A program made the translations under genes and the position numbers. Shown piece by piece: positions 38,814-51,612 of a stretch of DNA of 64,000 nt. The notes below the pieces were generated by a model that saw only the letters and a program-made list of their open reading frames with translations, made no database searches and had not been told where the DNA came from. Position 1 is the first letter of the stretch. Every line of letters begins with the position of its first letter. Origin of the DNA: Ophiodon elongatus (lineage: Eukaryota; Chordata; Actinopteri; Perciformes; Hexagrammidae); contig JACSYO010000570.1 of the NCBI GenBank assembly GCA_016806645.1, forward strand, positions 2,991,001-3,055,000. Direction: 5' to 3'.

Positions 38814-39164
38814 CAGCGTTTCTTAACCTTTTTTCAGTGATGTACCCCCAGTGAAATATTTTTTCTGCCAAGTACCCCCCTAACCAGCGCAAATCATTTT
38901 TGGTTGAGAAAAATATGTAATACGATTAATAATGAAATTGATAGTCTACTGAATATACAGGTATATATATACATATATATATATAAATATAAAATTCAGT
39001 TTATGAACTAAAACTTATATTTTATTAAATATTTTTTAAATAAATATTTTTAAAGGATTTTTGAATGGATGCTAATTTTAAATATATTTAAATAAATCTC
39101 ATGTACCCCCTGGAGTGCCTTTACGTAACCCCAGGGGTACGCGTACCCCATTTGAGAATTACTG
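38814..39164. mobile_element. Non-autonomous hAT element (MITE) beside the smc6 promoter
   Basis: A 351-bp AT-rich element. Its ends are CAGCGTTTCTTAACC on the left and, inverted, CAGTAATTCTCAAATGG on the right, of the hAT-Charlie type (CAGTGGTTCTCAA...). Flanking 8-bp repeats are ACGTCACC (38806-38813) and ACGTAACC (39165-39172), 7 of 8 identical, the size expected for hAT. Paired GTACCCCC motifs lie inside both ends. No transposase is encoded. The right end is 50 bp from TCTCGCGAGA. Confidence 0.88.
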
Positions 39165-39194
39165 ACGTAACCTATATGACGCAAACGTATTGTA

Positions 39195-39345
39195 TTCTCG
39201 CGAACTCGTGTATTCTCGCGAGATTACCCCGGAAATAGTGAGCGCGAATTCGACCAGCAGTCGTCCGATGGTCCTCCCTCCTCTCTCCCAGGCAGCCTAT
39301 GGTCACGTATAGCTGCCTAAAATTACATTGGGTAAGCAGTCCCTC
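39195..39345 (+). promoter_or_regulatory. smc6: Probable smc6 core promoter and 5' UTR start
   Basis: A short GC-richer, CpG-containing stretch follows an AT-rich MITE. It holds the palindrome TCTCGCGAGA at 39214-39223, a related half-copy (TTCTCGCGAA) about 20 bp upstream, and an ETS-like CCGGAAAT from 39229. TCTCGCGAGA is a known core element of TATA-less housekeeping promoters, often with ETS sites. A good donor (TTGG/GTAAGC, GT at 39332) could end a non-coding first exon, with a possible acceptor at 39734-39735 just before the coding start. The motifs are seen directly; the transcription start and 5' UTR splicing are inferred. Confidence 0.6.
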
Positions 39346-39744
39346 CACTAACTAACATGCCAGGTCCTTGCTTCTTCTTACAACGACGCGAACTAACCAC
39401 AACACACCCAACTGCTCAGCTGGCTGAACAGTTGTTTACGTTGTGTATAGCACGTAGTTAGCGTCAGTTGGCCAGCTAGCTAAGCTAACAGGTTGTAACG
39501 GCTAACCTGTTGTAACGTGGACTTTCTGACGTTACTTTCGTTTTCGTTTAACGTTAGCCTGCGGCCACTGTCCCGACTGGCGGTTTGGAAAATACGTTAC
39601 GCAACACAAACAAACCAGTAGCATTTGAGCTGGAGAACAACGGTTTGATCTGTCAGCTTAACTGTGTGCGGGAGTTGAAACGAGGCTGTGTGTTCACTCT
39701 CCAGCTTCCTTCCTCCACAAATGTAGATTTGTTAGTTGCCCAAG

Positions 39745-42700
39745 ATGTCGAAAAGGAAAAGCCGCTCCGGCGGTGACAACCCCAACAAACGGGTCAGACC
39801 TGCTGCGGAAGAAGACGTGGAAGATGGTAGTGATCTTGATGGAGACCAGGAAGATCCTCTAAAGAATGGACAGGTTTGTACTGTCACTCCCATGCAGTAA
39901 AATGTACCTGCAGCTCTTGTTCCTACAGGGCATTATCATCTATTTCCCCTTCTCTCTGTCTGTCTTAACCCATTCTCTGAGAACTTTTAGAAAATGTGAA
40001 ATACACATATATACAGTAGTGTTTGATATATTACTGTTGTAAAGTAATGACATGCACAGTTCCACTTGTCTTTGTGTGCAGTCTGCCAGTGAGGTGGTGA
40101 GTGACGCAGGGATTGTGGAGAGCATCACACTGAAGAACTTCATGTGCCACTCTCTCCTTGGCCCGTTCACTTTTGGTTCCAATGTCAACTTTGTCGTCGG
40201 CAACAATGGAAGTGAGTGCAGCCACACTGGGGTATTCCCTAATAGAGGGTTAACTGAACTGAGAGAAGCCAGGTCCTCTTTCTCCAGGTACTTCCGCTTC
40301 AAGTCTTTCAAGCACTGAAACAGTAACGTAACAATTGTGTTAATCCTACAATAACTGATATTTTTTGGCCACATTGGGGCAGCGGAAACATTGCCATATC
40401 ATCGTCTTTATGCAGACAGTTGCTTTTTTACACATCCAGCAGCTACCAAGCAACAATATCATTCATTGTGTTTGTACAGAAGCCAGGTTTTCTGAAGGTC
40501 TGTGCCTTGAACTATAGCAACTATAGCCCTAAATTTACCTTAACCTGTTATATAGAATTTTTACTTTTGATGTCCTATAATTAAACACCTCACTTAAAAA
40601 CCACATGTAGGACAAAAAAAAACAAACACACCTGAAACCAGCCTATCTTGATCATCCGTCTACACTCATTTTGTTTTCATCAATTCCACACTGATCTACA
40701 ATAAACAGTTCAATATTTGTTTTCTTTTGTTAGTGTTCAACATTTCTTTCTTCATGCTATGCATTTCAACATGTGCTGCTCCATAGCCATCAGGAACATC
40801 ACATATGTCTCTGTAAATATCCATCATTATTTTACAGGATCAGCGCTCGGATTTTTAAGTGTGTACTTTTAAGTTGTGCAAGTGCATTTATCGTGAATGA
40901 TCTTGTTTGTTTTCTGTCCACTAATGCTTGTGTGACAGGTGGAAAGAGTGCCGTTCTGACGGCTCTCATAGTTGCCTTAGGAGGGAATGCACACGCCACA
41001 AACAGAGGATTATCCCTCAAGGGTTTTGTGAAGGAAGGAGAAAGGTAAACCTTGCACCACATCATGTAATGTACATCTTTTTTTCGCATGCAGCTTGTAG
41101 TTGCCGTTAAGTGCTTGTCAGTTTAGGCAGACATTCCGTGAATTTTGTCCTTCTAGTTCTTCTCACTCCCACTCTTTGCTGTCACGAAATTTTGTTGTAA
41201 ACATATCAAAGGCATCAATAATCTATTGTCTTTTCCCTATGAGAGAGTAGCACTCTCAAATCCCATCATATTTGACATTTTGAGAAGTATCGCATGCAAA
41301 AGTAACTTGTGTTAAAAGTTGCATCCTTGGAATCGCAAGAGATTTAATGTGTGTTACTCTTTCCTCAGCTCTGCTGATGTATCGATCACCCTGCGTAACA
41401 AAGGAAGGGACGCTTACAAACCTGAGGTGTATGGTCCAGCCATCATTGTAGACCTGAGAATAACACGTGAGGGGTTGAGAACCTATAAACTGAGGAGCAA
41501 ATCAGGTAAAGACTGTGAAGAGTTATAGATAATTTCTTTTTTGGTAAGAGTACTACTATACAGTGCTTCCACAACAATATATACAATTTAAGTAGTCATT
41601 TTAAATGTTCACCACTTTAAAACATTTATAAACAATTAATTACCTTAAAAGCTAAATAAGTGCAGAGCTCAAGGACAGATATGGTTGAAAGATGAAACAA
41701 TAAGTTATTAGAAAATAATTTGGCAGCTATGTTGGTAATGGGTTAATCATTTAAGTAAAGTAAAGTAGACTTTTACATGTGGAAATTTTCTTTTTTTTCA
41801 TGTCTGGACATTATATAAAAAAATAGCAATTTGTTCATGACATGTTAGGCTCAGGGAATTTTTCATCAACTTCTGACATTTTATAGGCCAAAGGATTCAT
41901 TTATTGATGGTAAAAAACAAACATATCAATAATGATTAAACAATGATAAATGTATTTCTATTCACAATTCACAACAACAACAAAAAAGCAGCATAACGTA
42001 AGACGGGAAAAAGAAAGGAAAGTTTAACAATATTAGTATGCAAATTACTACTTCTGATAGCTGCTTTAATCTATATTATTTGAAACTCATAAACATATAT
42101 TTTTTTCCTCTTATAGGTCAACTTGTCTCAACCAAAAAGGAAGAGCTGTTGTCTATCCTGGACAATTTTAACATACAGGTATGAGCTATGGAAATCATAT
42201 ACAAAATGTAATCCTGTGAGATAAACCGGTTATAGTATTGGTTAGAGGAAGTTAATATTACCTTTCCTCCAAAGGTCAACAATCCTGTGTCAGTTCTCAC
42301 TCAAGAGATGAGCAAATATTTCCTACACTCCAAAGGAGAGGGGGACAAATATAAGGTATATTTAAACACATTTAAATATGAATGTTTTCTCTTTTGTTTT
42401 TGTGAACTTTGACTGAATTTTCATTCCCCCTTACAGTTTTTTATGAAAGCTACCCAACTGGAGCAGATGAGAGAGGACTTTGTTTACATCAAAACTACCA
42501 AGCATGTCACAGAGGATAAAGTTGATCAACATAGTGAAGTAAGAATCAGTTTGGCTGACATTCATATTATAAGCAGCTATAAACTAATATTTTACAAAAA
42601 CAGAGCTATGAGAGAGTAAATATTGGACATGGATGTTCACCAGGTGGATACAAACACAATGAATGATATTGTTGCTTGGTAACTGCTGGATGTGTAAAAA

Positions 42701-45700
42701 AGCAACTGTCTGCATAAAGACGATGATATGGCAATGTTTCCGCTGCCCCAATGTGGCCAAAAAATATCAGTTATTGTAGGATTAACACAATTGTTACGTT
42801 ACTGTTTCAGTGCTTGAAAGACTTGAAGCGGAAGTACCTGGAGAAAGAGGACCGTTACAAGAACATGGCATCTTTGGATGAAATGCACACCAAACTGGAG
42901 GAGCTGCAGAAGCAAATGGCTTGGGCTTTGGTGAGATCATTTTCTCCTATTTATTTCTACCAATTTGGAATTCTAACCTCCTTTATCCACGCCCCCATGT
43001 TCCAATGAAAATGGGTTAGTGCAGTCTCTGTCTCACCACCACATTGCCTACCCCCGGAGCACACTTCCTCGAGGGCTGCAATGTACGGACACTGTGTTCC
43101 ACAGCTGAGCATCATCATCATTGGTTGTTGATATCCTAGATAACACCCAATAGCAAAAAATAATTGCAGAATAGAGCATTAGTAGTTTTCAATAATATCT
43201 TCTAATACTGTGCATATATCACCAAGTACGATTTTAGTTTTCATGTAGTTTTTTTTGTGTAAAAGCGCATTAGAAACCCCGGTGACCACCACAGAAAGCT
43301 GTTTTATTGATAGCTGTCATTTTCAAGCAGTTTCACATCATTCAGTTGCAGAGGCACGTTGGGCTTTTAAGGAAATAATCACGAGGTCCGCACCTCAGCG
43401 ACCTCATAGCTTGCCACGGCCATGCCTTTGTTATAAGCTACGGGACCATCCCATCAACTATAGCAGGCATCTTAAACACATTTCACAACAAGATCCACAT
43501 ATATTTCCTGCAAGTTGTCATGAGAATATTATGGATCAGACCATTATGCTGACATCAAACTACTTACTTGGACTAACTGCTCCCATGTTTTCTTGATTGG
43601 AGATGATATATGATGATTACACACAGCGTCCTTCACTTTCTGGTATTGCAGACACATTTTTCTTATTTTGTCACAGCATTGTTCTGTTTTTATATTGTAC
43701 CCCCACAGATTTAAATACTCTCAAATTATCCCATTAATCTCTGCATTTTTTAATTTATTATCCAGTTGTGCTTGGATGTTTTTGTCTGCCCAAATTTCAA
43801 GCAAGTCATGACAACACGTTCTAAATAGTGGTCAACGTCCTTGTTTTAGTACAGTTGGTTTTCACAGCTTATTCGAACTGTATCAGAGTATACATCCGTG
43901 CCCGAGATCAGATATCTGTGGTACACATGGTACACAGTGTTCACACTAATCAAACAAAAAGGAGTCAAGTGTAGTCTGATCCGGCCCGGTCCCTGATGTG
44001 AACGCACCCTTACATGTTGCAGGTGATTGAGATGGAGAAGGAGTTGGAGCCAATAAAAGAGAAGCTGCAGTCAGGCAGACATTCTACAGAGAAATATGAT
44101 GAGAAGGTGGATGAATGGAAGGTATGAAACTTTTTTTAGTATTCTCCATAAAATCAATGTGTGTAGTGTGTGTGTTTTTAGAATCGTCAGTAATTACTAA
44201 TAATTGCTTTATAATTACTAATAACTGCTTCTGGTTTGATAACTCGACCCACAACTTTGCACTTGTCCTCTTCTATCCTTTAACCTTTAACGCCCCTTCT
44301 TCTCTGATCTGTGTTCATGTAATAATGCAGAATAAGGTCGAGGAGGCTGAGGGGAAATCCAGGCAGATCCAGGAAAAGTTGGAGGGGATCACACAGCAAG
44401 TCGAGGAGCTACAGCCCAAATGTGCCGAGCTCAAGGCTGAAGCCCAGAGACAAAATACCGTTCTCAAGTCTAGCGAGGTCAGAGTTCAGATAATGCATTA
44501 GTCCAGCTGTAAAGCAGACAATACAGTTAATTGGTTCATCCACTTTCATGCGAGTACTGCAAGTGAATTGAATAAGTCTTCCACAATATTAAGCAGTGTA
44601 TTGGATCTTCCTGTCTGGTCATCTTGTCGGATATGATTTAGGGCAGTTAAAGTTATTATGGTGATGCTTATTGTGTTTCTAATCTCCAATTTTGTATGCG
44701 AGCTAGGTCACTGTCCACAGATTCAAGGCTAACCTGAGGGACCTGGAAAAGGACAAGGTTCAGCTCTCCTCAAGGATAAATGATCTAAAGCTGAGGTATG
44801 ACCTAATTTTGTTTTCATGTCGTCTTTGTTGCATTCAAGTTGATACATGTATTTATTTTGTGTTGACTCCCCTGTGCTTTTTGTCTTCCTTCCGATTTTT
44901 TCTATCTCCTTTTTTTTTTTTTTTTTTTTATGCCTCTAGCATCAGTCAGACATCAGGAGCGGAAAGCCAGGCCAAGACGGAGCGTATGGAGCAGATACAG
45001 GCTGAGCTCGAAACCATGAGTCACCAGATCTCTACTCTCGGCCAGCAGATTGACCAGTATCAGCATGCCTGCAACCGGGCCAAGGAAGAACAAGGAAAGA
45101 TGAGGTAGGGAACTAAAACTGGGCTATGAAGACAAATATTTGTGTTGGTTCAAGAAACCCCATTCTGTGCCTGACAGTTGAAGTTGAGCTGGAATAAATG
45201 TATTAGGGTTATTGGATAAGAATAAACTATAATTCAAAAATCATACCATTATATGGATTCATCCCTTAGTCTTTCTGTTCTGTCAACGCTTCTGATTAAT
45301 TCTGCCAGTAATTCTAAATGTAAATACAACAGATTTGGGGATTCCCATGTCTTTTAGTATAGATAGGCCTAATACGTCTTCTCAACAGTTAACATCGATG
45401 GGTGGACCAACCCAAATTAACAATTTAATTTAGATTATTGGCTCCCTGCCAGTCCTAAATAAACCCAATTAGAAACAGATTTATTGGTCTGTTGGTCTGT
45501 TGGATAAGTACGGCAGTGGAATAACTGAAACGGTAACACCCACCCCCTTCTGTCCTCAGGAGAGAGCAGGAAGTGCTCCAGAAGTCCATTGAAGCCAACA
45601 AAAGGAACCTGCAGACTATGGAGAGCAGTCGGTCCAACCGCCTGCGGCGTTTTGGAGAGCACATGCCTTCACTCCTCAACGGCATCCAGGAAGCTCACAG

Positions 45701-48700
45701 AAGGGGCCAGCTTAAGCACAAACCTCGGGGACCTCTGGGTAAGACTCGGTGCCCATTTGTGCTTTGGTGAAAATGTTAATGTTCCAGGCCTGATTCCTTT
45801 CTCACTCTATTGAATCACAAAATCATGCATAATGAAACACCCAATGTGACAGTGCACTTTACCTGGCAGAGTAATAAGACAAATATATAGTATAGATGTG
45901 TTCTTCCTTCCATTGAACGATGAACAATGTGAGACCCATTTAAAAACCTTTTAAAAATGAAACTTTTCTAAAGTGGTATGTTTTGTCTTTTTTTCCTGTC
46001 CTTTTAACCAGCTGTGCCAAAAATCCCAACCAAAAGGTGATGTCTCTGAAAAATGCACCTGCTTTCTCTTTTCACATTTCCTTCCCCTTTACAGGTTACC
46101 TTATTAGCCTGAAGGACCCAGAGTTTGCCTTGTCTGTCGAAGTTTGTCTTAAAGGGCAACTGCAGGCCTTCACTTGTGATAACCACGAGGATGAGAAGGT
46201 GCTGCAGGGCCTCATGTCCAAAATGTTCCCAACTGGCCGTAGACCTGCCATCATCACGAGCAATTTTCTTCCATCAGTCCACGATACAAGAATGAGGTGA
46301 GGTCATGGACAATATTCTCAAAAACAACTGTTAAATGCTGGTCCCATTTGGTAATGCATCACTTCCAAATAACTGTCATCAAATGTACACAGCTTAGTTT
46401 TGAGTCTGTTATTGAAAGGACACATTTTGCATGAAGTATCACTTGGTTCTGTCTTTTTGTCAGGGGCGTCAATCATCCTGAATACCCCTCCGTGCTTCAA
46501 GCTCTAGAAATTGAGGACCCAGTTGTGGCCAACTGCTTGATTGATCAAAGGGGGATAGAGAGCATTCTACTCATTAAGGTAACACTGCTTGCTTCACAAG
46601 AAAATGAAAGTCCTAGTAACACAAGCTGGGCTTGACATTAACTTGTTTGCACACCAGTCTCTGTAGCTTGTGATTTTCCAGAGTTACTATTCACTCAGCA
46701 TTTTCACAAGCCATCATTTTGTTGTCGGTGCTACACTCTTTTTCTAACTGTTTTAAATGTAAATGACCACTGTAAACACACAAATCAAGACTACGTAAAA
46801 CAAAGACAAAGAATAGTAGATCATTTGAAAAGATGCAAACAAAACTGAAAAAAGTAGGAGAAAAACTTTCTCTATTTTAAAAAATGATTAACAACTGCAG
46901 TAAATAATACAAAGTAGATGAAATATAAGAAGTAGAGATTCAAATGAGTAAAGTCCTAACATTACTATGTGACGTAATACAACATACCATTATGTACTAT
47001 GGCACATACAAATAATGTAGTATGTGAAGCTATTTTTGATAAAACTGCTAAAGGTTTCTAGCTGACTAAGGTATTTCTTTAAATCCAACTTGGCATCTGA
47101 TAATAAATCTACTGTGTATGTTCGTGAGTTCGTCTACAAAACTCCTGATGGAAGTTGTAAAACATCTTGTGAACAACATATTCTTCAGAAGATTTAAGTG
47201 CATTGACATGAGTTTTTAGTTTTTTTACTCTGTGTGTGCACTTTTGGTGGTGTAGAATCGAACAGACGCTCGGCGAGTGATGCAGGGCAGAAACCCTCCT
47301 CAGTACTGTAGCCAGGCCTTTTCCAAGGAGGGAGATCAGGTCTTCAATAACCGGAGTTACACTGCTGAGCAGACCAGAGCCAACTACCTCTCGGGAGATG
47401 TTGAGGAGGAGATCAGGTATGTGTGTGTGCATGCAGAGTGATACTCTAGCTGACTTTTAGTTGTCTGTTGTTGTTGTCATGTAAACCATATCTTGCTTGT
47501 TGTTTTGTAGAAAATCTGTGTATAGATAATGGACATGTTCAGCTTCAATTTCTAAAGTATACACACCGTACAGGTCACAACAGGAAGTAGTTGTAAGAAA
47601 TGCTTCTATCTTAAGACCTTCTCTGTCTCCTGGTTCCTCTCTTTACTCTCAGGCACTTGCAGAAGGAGATAGAAAACCAGAAAGCTCAGGCATTACGCTT
47701 CCAGCAACAGATGAAAAGGCTAGATGATGACATCAAACAGAACGAAGGGCTGCTGAGAAGAACCCACGTAGAGCAGAGGACTACCAAAGTAACCCTTTTA
47801 CCGCTAACATACAATTCATAATGATAATCCCTTGTGTTTTCTAGTGTCAGACAGGCACTGCTCAATCAAAAAGGATTTTCCAAATCAAATTTCTAGTATT
47901 CTACACTGATATATTTAATGAATTTGTGTATTTGTTCCAGGACAAGGCTACAAAGCTACAGCTGGAGCTGACAGACCTGCAAAATATGGAAGAGCCTCAG
48001 TCAGAGGACCTCAATCCCCTGGTTTGTACAGAACACATCAGTGCAGTACAATAATCAGCCCTGATGGACTTAAAGTGTACTCATCTCAGTAGATACATAT
48101 AGGAAACGTCCCACATAAATCATGATCTCCAGATAAGTCACATTCAAGTCAACTATTTTTGCAGTCAGCACAGATACCTCATGGGATATGCTTCCGTCAC
48201 CACTCTACTACAGGAGGAAGATCTTCAGGAGATTGTTACTAAGATCTCGTCCAAGCGTGCGGAGTACGATGAGGCCCGAGCTCAGATGGTTGAGTGCAAG
48301 GCATCCTATGAGAAGGCAGAGCAGGAGTATAAGCAGCACAAAGAGCAGATCAACACCGTCGCTGAGGAAGCAGACCCGGTCAAGGTAATGTATAGAAATT
48401 CTGAAAGTCACCAAGAAATTGTATTTGGTGATTATTATCAGCACAGTGTCAGCTGCGTGCAGCAGCCCCCTGAATACTGGGTGAAGCTCTTTGTGTGTTT
48501 GCCCTTCTACAGGAGGAGCTGAGTAAGGCTGATCAGGATGTGATGAAGTGCAAGCATCACAAGAAACACTATGACGAGAAACGCAGCGCCCATCTCCGCA
48601 ACATACTGACCCTTGAAGCCAACCAGGAAAGCAAAGAGCAGGAACTTCAGGTGGGCCAAACCGATACACGGGGCAACCTGACGCAAAGGTCTTCCTCGCT

Positions 48701-51254
48701 GGGCTTCATGGCTAATTTGATGAAATCTAAATTCATAAGATGAACAATTTTAAGTAATTTTATTTTGCATTTATGCTTCAGCACCTAGCTGTGGCCGGGG
48801 CATTATGTTTTCGGGTTGTCTGTCCGTATTTAAAGTCCATTCTTATGAACACCATATCTCAGGATCGTCTTGAGCGCATTTCTTCAAATTTGGCACAAGC
48901 GTTCACTTACACTCAAGGTTGAACTAATTACAATTTGGTGGTCAAAAGCCACTGGGACGTCACAAAACACATTTAACTAATTATGACATTTTTCACACAA
49001 ATGTCCGATAGAATAAAATGAGGAAGTGATGACATTTTGGACGGACACGGACGTAAACTGCAGCTTTACTGGTTGCGAAGGCATACAGCTGCGAGGCAGT
49101 AATTTTAGTTTGAACCAGAGGGGGAGCTGTCTGCTTTCAGTAATAGTAAGAGCGTGGGTCCTAGAACCAAATGTAAAGTTTGAGATCAGAGAAAAACGTT
49201 AATTATTGCACAGAGCAACACAGAGCACACTTAGCTTATTGAATGTGTGGACAGCATTTGCATTATTCCGACAAAAGCGTTGATGTTTTATTTTTGGTTC
49301 TTTTGCCGCTTTCGAGCATTGTCCATTTTTAGTTTGACCTTGTTTTTGTGAGGTTAAATTATGAGTGTTATTGTATGTTGTGTGTTAATTGTGTACATTA
49401 AAGTATCACCTGAGTTGAGTCTCAGAAACTGACGGTTTGTTTTTCCCTGCGGTTCAGACATCTGTGGCCAAGGCCACAAAAATCTGTCCAGAGCGCCTCG
49501 AAGTAAGACGGACGGCCAGGAGTCTAGACAGTGAGATCAACCGCCTCAAGGTGAAGATCACTACCCAGCAGGAACAGCAGGGGGACCGCGAGGAGGTTGT
49601 GAGGTAAGTCACTTAGGCCGCGGTGTCACATGACAATGTAGTGATTGAACTGTGGTGACATGACGTACGTGTGAGCATTTGTTTTACGTGTTTACACCGT
49701 TATGGAATATCTTGAAGGAAATGAAATCTTCTTTTTTTTTTTTTTTAACACATAAACCTTCGTCTGTCTCACCTTCTTCCCATGTCCAGGCAGTATCATG
49801 AGGCTCTGGAGAACTACAAGAACATGACACAGCAAATGAAGTACCTCAACAGCTTCATCAAAAGTCTGGACAGTGTTATGAACCACAGACTTCAGGTGTA
49901 TGCTGAGCTCAGGAGGTGAGGTATTAACAAATTGTGTCCATGAAAATTACCTTTACACTGCTATTGCTAGAGAACATGACATTAAAAGCGCTTTCATTTA
50001 TTTACTATTTATAAATTGATCAAATTTATTTTTGATCTAATGGATTAGCAAAATCCAAAAAATAAATCTGTTAATTCTAACATTTGCCTTTTGTGTCCTC
50101 TGCAGGTTCCTCTCGGCCCGCTGTAAATACTACTTTGATAGCATGCTGGCCCAGAGAGGATACACTGGAAGTATGGCCTTTGACCACAAGAATGAAACCC
50201 TCTCTATCTCAGTAAGACCACACTCAAGCCTCATTTCCCCCTCTAACAATGTTCATTGAAGCATTATTCTGTGTAACACCTGTGAAGCAAGGGAAAAGTC
50301 TAAATGAGGACACGTTAAATTTTTTCATTGACTGTCATTACTCTTAAAACACAAGACATGACTGCTACAGCTTTTTAGCCAGGTGGTGTAAAGTGAAATG
50401 ATACTGATTTCTCCTCCATTCCTGTAAAGGTGCAGCCCGGCCAGGGAAACAAGGCCGACTTGAGTGACATGCGCTCTCTGTCTGGAGGCGAGCGCTCCTT
50501 CTCCACTGTTTGCTTTGTTCTCTCTCTGTGGGCCATCACGGAGGCGCCTTTCCGCTGCCTTGACGAATTTGATGTTTACATGGTAATAAGAGACTGTTTT
50601 TTTTTTTTTTTATTGATATTGTAAGTTTGTCTGAACAAGAGTTCCCACTGCTTTCATTGCGTATTGAGATAACCTTTTAGTTCCGTGGCTTTGAATAGGC
50701 GTCAGAGGGAGAAGGAAAAGTTTGGAGAAAGTTCATTTGCAGGGTTTTGGGCATTACATGAAACTGTCTCGCTGTGTTTAGCCTTATTTATCAAAAGATA
50801 ACATGATTGTTTGGTTTTCCTTTCTTCAATTAGGACATGGTGAACAGGAGGATATCAATGGACATGATGCTGAAGGTGGCTGCTGGTCAACGCTACAGAC
50901 AGTTCATCTTCCTGACCCCACAGAGCATGAGGTATTCACTGATGCAACATCGCTTATCAAAGCAGTTAGACCACCATGATGTGATTTTATTAACTTAGTT
51001 CCTGCATATTTTCCCAGTAAATGAGCTAAGATGAAGTAATTCATTTGGGTGTAAGGCCATGGGATTTTTGTATGCTGCTTAGTTTCTGTAAGAAAGAGCA
51101 ACATCCACTTAACCTTAAAGGAGCTCACATCTTCGTTGCTCTTCTTCTTTGTTGTTTCAGCTCTCTTCCAGTGAGCAAAATCATCCGCATCCTGCGTCTC
51201 AAAGATCCAGACCGTGGCAACAACTCACAAAGAAGTCAAGACGAGGAGCAGTAG
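39745..51254 (+). CDS. smc6: SMC6, structural maintenance of chromosomes protein 6
   Basis: ATPase subunit of the nuclear SMC5/6 complex (homologous-recombination repair, replication-fork stability). Coding exons: 39745-39873, 40082-40211, 40939-41044, 41369-41505, 42117-42178, 42275-42355, 42437-42538, 42811-42930, 44023-44121, 44331-44477, 44707-44795, 44940-45104, 45560-45738, 46095-46296, 46464-46578, 47256-47416, 47653-47788, 47941-48021, 48214-48384, 48513-48650, 49458-49603, 49790-49915, 50106-50211, 50430-50582, 50834-50931, 51161-51254. All introns are GT-AG and the phases agree; the sum is 3,273 nt, giving 1,090 aa, close to the usual length of the family. Walker A GNNGSGKS (about residues 83-90) is split by intron 2. 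Coiled-coil arms (exons 8-13 and 16-22) flank a hinge (about 500-640). The signature LSGGERS (about 993-999) and Walker B CLDEFD (about 1019-1024) lie near the C-terminus. The start ATG has A at -3. Intron 2 carries an inverted copy of part of exon 8. Confidence 0.97.
40272..40476 (-). repeat. Inverted 205-bp copy of smc6 intron 7/exon 8 in intron 2
   Basis: Read on the minus strand, this segment matches 42649-42853 at 204 of 205 positions; the single difference is G versus A in the GGTAACTG stretch near 42,680. The copy contains about 162 bp of intron 7 including the 3' splice site, plus the first 43 nt of exon 8. It lies antisense to smc6, so it does not add a usable exon. An 11-bp direct repeat, AGAAGCCAGGT, is present at 40264-40274 and 40478-40488, directly bounding the copy. 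No poly(A) tail, terminal inverted repeat or transposon sequence accompanies it. A minus-strand reading frame over 39940-40374 is a by-product of this copy. Confidence 0.95.
42649..42853 (+). repeat. Source segment of the inverted smc6 duplication
   Basis: The native copy: the end of intron 7, the acceptor CTGTTTCAG, and the first 43 nt of exon 8 (exon 8 is 42811-42930). It is 2.2 kb from, and inverted relative to, the copy in intron 2. It is inferred to be the source because it lies in the correct place and orientation within the gene. Confidence 0.93.
42931..44022 (+). other. smc6 intron 8, no gene
   Basis: A 1.09-kb intron. Its right end, around 43,960-44,010, has a GTGAACGCACCCT motif like those found at ends of some fish hAT MITEs. 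No matching left end was found, so no element is called. Confidence 0.5.
48783..49110 (+). repeat. Teleost dispersed repeat in smc6 intron 20
   Basis: The stretch beginning GCACCTAGCTGTGGCC and containing GGCATTATGTTTTCGG, TTCAAATTTGGCACAAGC and a terminal GCGAGGCAGTAATTTTAG resembles a very common ray-finned-fish interspersed repeat that I recall from other genomes. It is shortened internally. The class assignment is not certain. It lies wholly in the intron between exons 48513-48650 and 49458-49603. Confidence 0.6.
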
Positions 51255-51606
51255 TATTGCTATTCTGGTTTCAGTCTTGAGAAAGATTACTTCTCTCCGT
51301 GACCAAAAGCAAGACAAATTTAAAGTTCTGTTCTTTTTAAGTCAGTTTAATGTTTGGTACTACAACACTGAACACTGGTAGCAATTATTTGTTGTGAGCA
51401 CTATTGCATTTGAAGGGTTACTGCATTTTATATCGCCTCGTGTTAAGAGGCACATTGAAGAGTTTTCTGTCATTGTGAGAAATATTTAAAATTCATTAAA
51501 ACAAATCGAGTGAAGAGACAAATGCAGTGTTGGTGTTTTGTATGCATCAAAATATATTTCAGGACATTTTCCACTTTTAAGTCTTAACGGGAGGTCATAA
51601 TTAATA

Positions 51607-51612
51607 ATAAAG
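51607..51612 (+). terminator. smc6: smc6 poly(A) signal
   Basis: AATAAA 353 bp after the smc6 stop codon. A weaker ATTAAA lies near 51,495. It sits only about 285 bp before the start of the next gene on the same strand. Confidence 0.6.

Noticed and set aside
39940..40374. 144-codon minus-strand frame that looks like a spliced SMC6 fragment
   Set aside because: It is the antisense reading of smc6 exon 2 joined to the inverted exon 8 copy. It has no start context, and its SMC6-like part is only the duplicated 43 nt.
43960..44015. hAT-like end (GTGAACGCACCCT) in smc6 intron 8
   Set aside because: No matching inverted end or target duplication found to the left.
45435..45685. Minus-strand frames of about 75 codons
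   Set aside because: Antisense shadows of smc6 exon 45560-45738.
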